Source: Dendrobium chrysotoxum
Lineage: Eukaryota > Streptophyta > Magnoliopsida > Asparagales > Orchidaceae
Length of the DNA: 64,000 nucleotides
Assembly (NCBI GenBank): GCA_019925795.1
Contig: CM034314.1
Span: 38,929,774 to 38,993,773 of the forward strand
Direction of reading: 5' to 3'
This document shows positions 58,563 through 64,000 of this stretch, piece after piece. The notes beneath the pieces are model-generated. The model was not told the DNA's origin. It ran no database searches and saw nothing but the letters and a program-made list of their open reading frames with translations. The stretch's first letter is position 1, and the number at the start of each line of letters is the position of its first letter. The position numbers were made by a program, and so were the translations under genes.

Positions 58563-60393
58563 TAAAAGTTTGTTAGGGATGGTAAGCCCTTAGGAACTAG
58601 CCCGAGGCTAACCAAGAGGGGGGTAAATTGGTAGTTTTAAAAATTCTTGAGCAAAATTTATTTTGAAAACCTTTGTAGATATTTTCAAATGATTATAATT
58701 GCACGTTGATGTGGAGATGTTTAATCAAACAAAATAATAGCTTTACCCTCATGATCATCCACAGAAAGTAAAATGCAGAAATTAAAAGGCAGAATAATAA
58801 AAGAAAGGAGGCACCAGATTTTATAGTGGTTCGGTCAACTTGACCTACGTCAAATCCCTAGAGCATCCCCTCCAGGTATTGCACTAAAACTAAGAGACTC
58901 TCCTTCTACTCCCACAAAAAGGCAGAGAAGCCTTTACAAAACTCCTTTTGACCAACCCGGTGAGGCAGAGAACCCAGACTCCTTTTGCTTCCTCTTGAAG
59001 TAGGTAGAGAACCTTACCTCCTTTTGCTTCCTCCTGAAGCAGGCAGAAAACCTTGATCTTCTTGCAGAAGATCCTTCCCATAGAGACACCAAGGTATAAG
59101 GGATGATGACTGGAGACGATGACTCGAATCCTTGCTTGGAGTAACCTTTATGAACACCTTACAAACTCCACCTCACAAGATTCTCTCTCTCTCCTAAGCT
59201 CTCCCTCTCTCTCTCTCTCTCAAGGCTCTCTCAGGAAAGGATAGTAGCTAAAGATTTCAACAGTAGCAAGAAAACATCTTAAATAGAAGGGCTCAAAAAT
59301 TATCTTAAATTTCAACTTATCATCAATGATCATCCAAGAGGATCCTTCGATCGTCCTATATGATTAGTGCAAATCAGCCACTTTTGGCCAGGATGATCTT
59401 GTTCTTTTGGATAATTAAAAGATATAGTTTATTCTAATCATCCGAGATGATTCTATGATCGTCATGGATGATTAGTTTAAATCAAGAATATCATCTAGCA
59501 GATAGTTCAAGACATCCAAGAGAAAAGCCTGGATGATCTAAAGAAAATGACTTGATCATCCCGGATGATATCTCTATCATCCTATATGATTAGTTCAAAA
59601 ATGTCGAATATCATCTAGCACACAGTTCGGGTCATCCAGAATAATTATGCTGGATGATTTTAAAATGACTTGATCATCTAGGAATATAAAGCTATCATCC
59701 TGTATGATTAGTTCAAAAATAGCAATATCATCTGGCACATAGTTCGGGTTGCCCAAGTGAAATACCTTAGATGATAAGGATTTGTAATTGATCATCCAGG
59801 ATAGTCTTGCAATCGTTCATGCTGATGTGATCGATCAATCAATCCTTAATTACTTTCTTTAATCAGGAGGCTAATTTAGGCATGATTGTAATGAATCATC
59901 CAGGATAATACACATATCGTCTGGAACGATTAGACCAAAGTACTAAAAATAGAAACATACCTAACTTAGTCTGGTAGTTAAGATTTTCTTATTTGAGCAT
60001 TTAGTCTTGTATGATGAAATTATCATCTAGGATGATCTGCTTAATCAGACCAACTTAACATGGTTTCCCTAATCAGGGTTTCTATTTTGAATTGTTCATT
60101 CAGGATGATATTCTTATCATTCAGGATGATCTGACTAAAATGAGAATAGAAACTCTAACTCACTAAAAATCTCCTCCCGAGTGTGTGTGTCCAAGATTAC
60201 TTAGCTTGGGGATCCATTACATTACATTTGACTCAAGAAAGATGAAAATTTAAATTAAGAAGATAGACTGACTCGATCTTGAGCTGGCTTGAATTGCAAT
60301 TGATCTTGTGAACCTAAAAGGTTAGGTAATCAAATAAAAATAGAAATATTTATTATCATCAAAATCATAATCCTTGATATCAGATTTACAATA
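58563..60393 (-). repeat. Element 4 5' LTR
   Basis: On the plus strand it starts TAAAAGTTTG (TG changed to TA) and ends TTACAATA (CA changed to TA). 1831 bp. Contains hairpin modules (58895-59075), CT-rich sequence (59180-59225), TATTTAAG on the minus strand near 59277, and the palindrome array (59320-60140). GGAAT follows at 60394. Confidence 0.95.
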
Positions 60394-60398
60394 GGAAT

Positions 60399-60980
60399 GA
60401 GTATAAACATGAGGATATTAGGATGAATGCTTTGAATATTATTTCTAAAGTTAATGATAAAATCTTGCATCTTTTTGTGGCTAATTTAATTAGAGTGAAC
60501 TCATTCAAAGGCTTTTATCATGTTGTTGCAATTTTTATTTGTCTTTTCAACTTACTTCCTTTGTTATCAAACATAGGATTATTAGATGGCCGAAGCCTCA
60601 ATATGGTAACTTTAAGCTTAACACTGATGGTTCTCTTAACAATATGAATACTAGTTATGGGGGTATTATTCATGATTAAAGTGGCCATGTTATCGTTTCC
60701 TTTGTGGGTCCTAATAATCCTAACACTAGAATCTCTTCAGCATGGTCTTCAATTGTGCATCTCTTTAGGTATCTCCAATGCTTCGATTGAAGTGGGTATT
60801 ATGCTCGTGATTCACTAAATTGAGGGTAATTCTATTTCTAATCCATCTAATTTTTATATAATCAGACATATAAAGTATTAGCTTTATCTCATTTCAATTT
60901 TTTCCCATATTTTACATAAGGGGAATAATTTTGTTGATTATTTAGCTAAATTTTGTTGTAATTAAAGTGGTTTTGCTGAG
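60399..60980 (+). pseudogene. LINE 2 RNase H domain
   Basis: The frame starts with the linker directly after the target duplication and runs open to 60647, although a frame shift near 60560 is needed to enter RNase H. NFKLNTDGSLNN near 60610 carries the first catalytic Asp, with YGGIIHD after it. The end reads FVDYLAKFCCN near 60940, matching the C-terminal NxVADxLAK motif of plant LINE RNase H. Stops interrupt the middle. Confidence 0.88.
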
Positions 60981-62300
60981 TATGTTGAGCACTCTTTACC
61001 TGGAATGCTACGAGGCTTGATTAGGTTTGACCGTTCTGGCATTCTGTATATTTGGTCTACCTAGCAAGATGCTTCTATGATTTGGGGTGTTGTTGTTTTA
61101 TGTTTTGTTTCGGGCCTATTGGCTGTTCTATTGTGCCTATATATTTAAGTTGGTTTTGTTTCTTATTTTAATTTCTAGTTTATTGGCTTTTAGGGGAGTT
61201 TGGTCTTCGTATTGCTTTGGGCTGGAGTCTTTGTGCTGGTGCATTTGGAGTTGGAGTTGGAGTTGGGGTTGTCTGTTAGGTGTTTTGTTGTTTGGTTTTT
61301 CAATTCTTAGTTCATGTGGGGTAATGGTTTTGTGCTTTCTCTTTCCCTTGTGTTTGTACCTACTTGAAGGATATTTATCTTTGACTTATGTTGGTGCAGT
61401 TTGATTATTTTGTTGCTTGTCCATTAGTTCTTCCAATTTTCTTGGGATGGTCATGCTGTTGGTTTTTATTTTAGTTTATTATTTTTTCTAGATGCTTGAT
61501 CTCATAGGCTGGAGAATTTTTTCTTATTCTGCATTCTTCTAATGCTAGAGCATTTGGAGTTTTTTGGTAGGTTGTTATCTTTTTTGATTTCCATTTCATC
61601 TTTCATGTGGTGCTCTCATTTACTGTTGTTATGGTTTGTTGGTTATTATAATCTGGCTGTATGTGAGGGGTAGTGTTTGGCTTATGTTGTCTGCTGATAG
61701 TGTTATCCTGCTGATGGTTTGTATCAGTTCCATTTGTGCTCAGTTCTATTTACTGTCTATTTTGCTCATGCTAACCATGCATATTGGTAACTATATCATG
61801 GATCTCTATTGTCATGTCTTTAATATTTATATGGGTAATGTCTGGGTTACTATTTCTTTCTAAATTATAGGTGGAGTTTCGATCATTTATTTTGTGTGTA
61901 TTATAACTTATCATATTATTTGATTTTGAATTTGTATACGTTTCAGTTCTATTCCTATGTTACCATATGCAATATTATTTTGTTTCTCAGCCTTTTTGTT
62001 GGATAAGTGGATTGGCTTATGGCTGTTGTTAGATATTTTTGTAGGAAGATTGTGCTCAATGTAATTGATGGTATCTTTCTTTTTTGGGTGCTGTCACTTG
62101 GCCACCCTGGAATGTTATGAGGTCATTTTGTATTTTGCCTTAAAAGGGACTTTTGGCTCGTAGGTTCTCATTTGATTTGTTTTGTAGCTTGTTTGAGCAT
62201 TAGTGAGCCGATGATCCCTCTTAAGGACCTTATAATCTCCTTTTTCATAAATGCGTAGGCTCCTTAGTGAAAATTTATAAAAAAATAAAAATAGGGACTT
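60981..62300 (+). other. LINE 2 3' region and A-rich end
   Basis: T-rich, with long hydrophobic open frames (for example 61087-61404, Leu/Phe/Trp/Cys-rich) typical of T-rich DNA rather than a gene. A small ggagtt repeat lies at about 61247-61270. The final part (62215-62300) ends in an A-rich tail. Confidence 0.6.
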
Positions 62301-63305
62301 CAATAATTCATTACAAAATAAATTAAAATTATAAAAATACAAATTAAATTAAATTCAACCCTAAATCACTAATATAATCAAGCAAAAAAATTAAAAATAC
62401 CCATAAAAAATCCAAAATAAAAATTAATTAGATACTAAAGCAAATAAATAATTAAATAAAAAAAATAATTAAAAATATAATAAAAATTCCAAATGACTCT
62501 AAACTCTTGTAAATCTCATTTTAGGTTATCTTAGACCTATATTGATGATTGAAAGGTTATTAGAGTTCATTTGGTTCAAAAATAAAAAAATGATGCAAAT
62601 ACCATAATTAAATAAGTCAAAATAAAAGCTAACATTAAATAAATAATAAATAAATAAATAAAATCTTAAAATAACAAACTAAACTGAATTCAATTCTAAC
62701 TATTATGTAGAATTTGATAAAAATCAAAAACCTCTGAAAATCTAAATTAAAAAAAATTCAAATTCGAGTCAAACCATTTAAAAATGAATACAAAATAATA
62801 AGTAATTAATAAAATTATATAGAAAGAATAAATAATAAATGTAAATAAAAATAATAAAACAAAATAAATAAATAAATCAATAAAAAATATGTATTAAATA
62901 AATAAACATAAATAAATTAATTAAATATAAATTAAAATAAATAAATTAGTTAATTAAAAATAAAATAAAATAAATAATAAAATTTATTTTTTAAAAAATT
63001 TGAGTTAAATTAATAAAATAAAACCAAGAAAAATTTGTTAAAAATAAAACAAATAAATTTTTTAAAAATAATTAAATAGTCCAACTCAAATAATTAAAAG
63101 AAATTAAATAAAAATTAATTTATTGTTCAAATAAAATTCTAAAAAAATTAAATAAATAGAATAAAAATATAATAATAAATTAAAATTAAATTATTTAAAT
63201 TAGATAAATTTAAATAATAAATAAAATTCATTTCAATCTACTTAGGAAAATAAATTCTAATGAACTTAAATAAATTAATATAAATTAAATAAATACTTAA
63301 ATAAA
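62301..63305. repeat. Very AT-rich low-complexity DNA
   Basis: Almost only A and T, dominated by aaataaataaa words. No ORF or RNA gene visible. Confidence 0.8.
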
Positions 63306-63630
63306 AAGAAGGCTTTATTTATTTCCATCATCCTTTGGGGAAACAAATACATTAGTTTAATAGCCTAGGACTTTTAATTTAATAATTTCAAACAATTTGA
63401 GGCTTTTAATTAATATGGTTCTTTAAAATCTAAAATAAATGTACACACCTTAATTAAAATAAAAGCTTTATATGTTTGTTCTATCCTTAGGGATGAAACT
63501 AATACATTTTTTTAGAAGTCTAGGAGTTGTTGATTAATGACTTCAAGCACTTTGAAGTAACTAATTAATGTCATTCTTTAAAACTTAAAGTAAATAACTT
63601 GAACAAACTTAAGTAAAAAAAATGGTAAAG
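63306..63630. repeat. Direct duplication, ~153-bp period
   Basis: The order ggctttat...ccatcatcctttggggaaac...aatacatt...taggactt...gattaat-like...ttctttaaaatct recurs once: first unit from 63309, second from 63462 (agctttat...ctatccttagggatgaaac...aatacatt...taggagtt...ttctttaaaactt). Confidence 0.7.
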
Positions 63631-64000
63631 TAACAAAAGCTTAAACATAAATTAAATCGTTTGATCTATAACAAATAAATTTTATTTATAGACCATTGAA
63701 TCACTAATCTATTTCGGATATATCAAAACCATACAAGCTTAGCACACACTTTTGAATTGCTTAATAGGATGATAGACTCTAACTTAGTTTTGGGTTATGT
63801 TCTTACTTTCTAGCCTTTTATTGTGGTTTGATATTATTTAGGTGGATGTATGATGAAGTGATTATTTACTTTCATTGCACTCAGTGATGTGATATAAATG
63901 ATCATACATATACACTACCCACTATTCTTTCCTAGTAACCCTATAGGTACAGAATCATTTTATCTTTTACATGTTAATGTTAATGTAAATAGAGCTATAA
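63631..64000. other. Non-coding, nothing recognised
   Basis: AT-rich sequence to the window end; no motif identified. Confidence 0.3.

Larger units (their letters stand above)
50578..60393 (-). mobile_element. Ty1/copia element 4, both LTRs, internal deletion
   Basis: 9.8 kb, minus strand: 5' LTR 60393-58563, primer-binding site, gag, protease, integrase, RT, RNase H, shortened 3' tract, polypurine tract, 3' LTR 52295-50578, with a 5-bp target duplication. Compared with element 3 it lacks the palindrome array and third ORF; the sequence that follows this ORF in element 3 (near 36920) is recognisable at about 52480. Integrase is the best kept of the four copies. Confidence 0.95.
47160..62300 (+). 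mobile_element. LINE 2, split by copia element 4
   Basis: Plus-strand order is endonuclease, RT and zinc-knuckle-like region (47160-50577), then, after element 4, the linker, RNase H and 3' region (60399-62300). The 3' end has A-rich sequence (ataaaaaaataaaaa near 62277). Without element 4 and one copy of GGAAT, the reading frame continues without a break through the WFLW...RN motif that precedes RNase H. No ORF1 is seen, so the copy is probably 5'-truncated. Confidence 0.92.

Noticed and set aside
61087..61863. Hydrophobic open frames resembling membrane proteins
   Set aside because: They lie in the T-rich 3' region of LINE 2; T-rich DNA codes Phe/Leu-rich peptides by default, and no family motif is present.

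Overview
The window is intergenic DNA from a transposon-rich seed plant nuclear genome. I infer this from Ty1/copia elements primed by initiator tRNA-Met (TGGTATCAGAGC), plant-type LINEs with an APE-type endonuclease and a terminal RNase H domain, a Ty3/gypsy gag of the plant Athila/Tat type, and a decayed piece of plastid petD. I cannot name the species. I found no intact host gene, tRNA, rRNA or CRISPR array. Every recognisable coding region belongs to a mobile element and is broken by stops and frameshifts.

Layout: 1-1349 is non-coding flank. 1350-8880 is copia element 1 (minus), with its 5' LTR on the right and its 3' LTR missing. 8881-13583 is non-coding repeat DNA: a long inverted repeat enclosing seven 80-bp tandem units, then a gypsy-like stretch with a possible primer-binding site. 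13584-18430 is LINE 1 (minus). 18431-39730 is copia element 2 (plus), whose 3' LTR is split by copia element 3 (plus, 27214-38981, target duplication TGAGT). A plastid petD fragment sits between the pol region of element 2 and its downstream ORF. 39731-47159 is AT-rich repeat DNA with a gypsy gag, a copia LTR fragment and a GGGTC-rich MITE-like element. 47160-62300 is LINE 2 (plus), split by copia element 4 (minus, 50578-60393, target duplication GGAAT); the LINE reading frame resumes exactly across the insertion. 62301-64000 is very AT-rich and contains one direct duplication.

Elements 1, 3 and 4 form one copia family with LTRs of about 1.7-1.9 kb. Element 2 belongs to a related, diverged family. 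Three features go beyond standard copia anatomy. (1) The transcribed part of the LTRs carries a row of modules made of TTCTCTGCC, a short stem-loop and AAAGGAG; stem bases change between copies while pairing is mostly kept. (2) The U3 region is packed with near-palindromes of the type ATCATCC-N-GGATGAT. (3) Elements 2 and 3 share a third ORF between pol and the 3' LTR, preceded by a TATA-like sequence; in element 3 there is also a second palindrome array. I could not match this ORF to a named function. Element 4 appears to have lost it by deletion.

Insertion order readable from the sequence: LINE 2 precedes element 4, and element 2 precedes element 3. All boundaries and homologies were read by eye, without alignment software.
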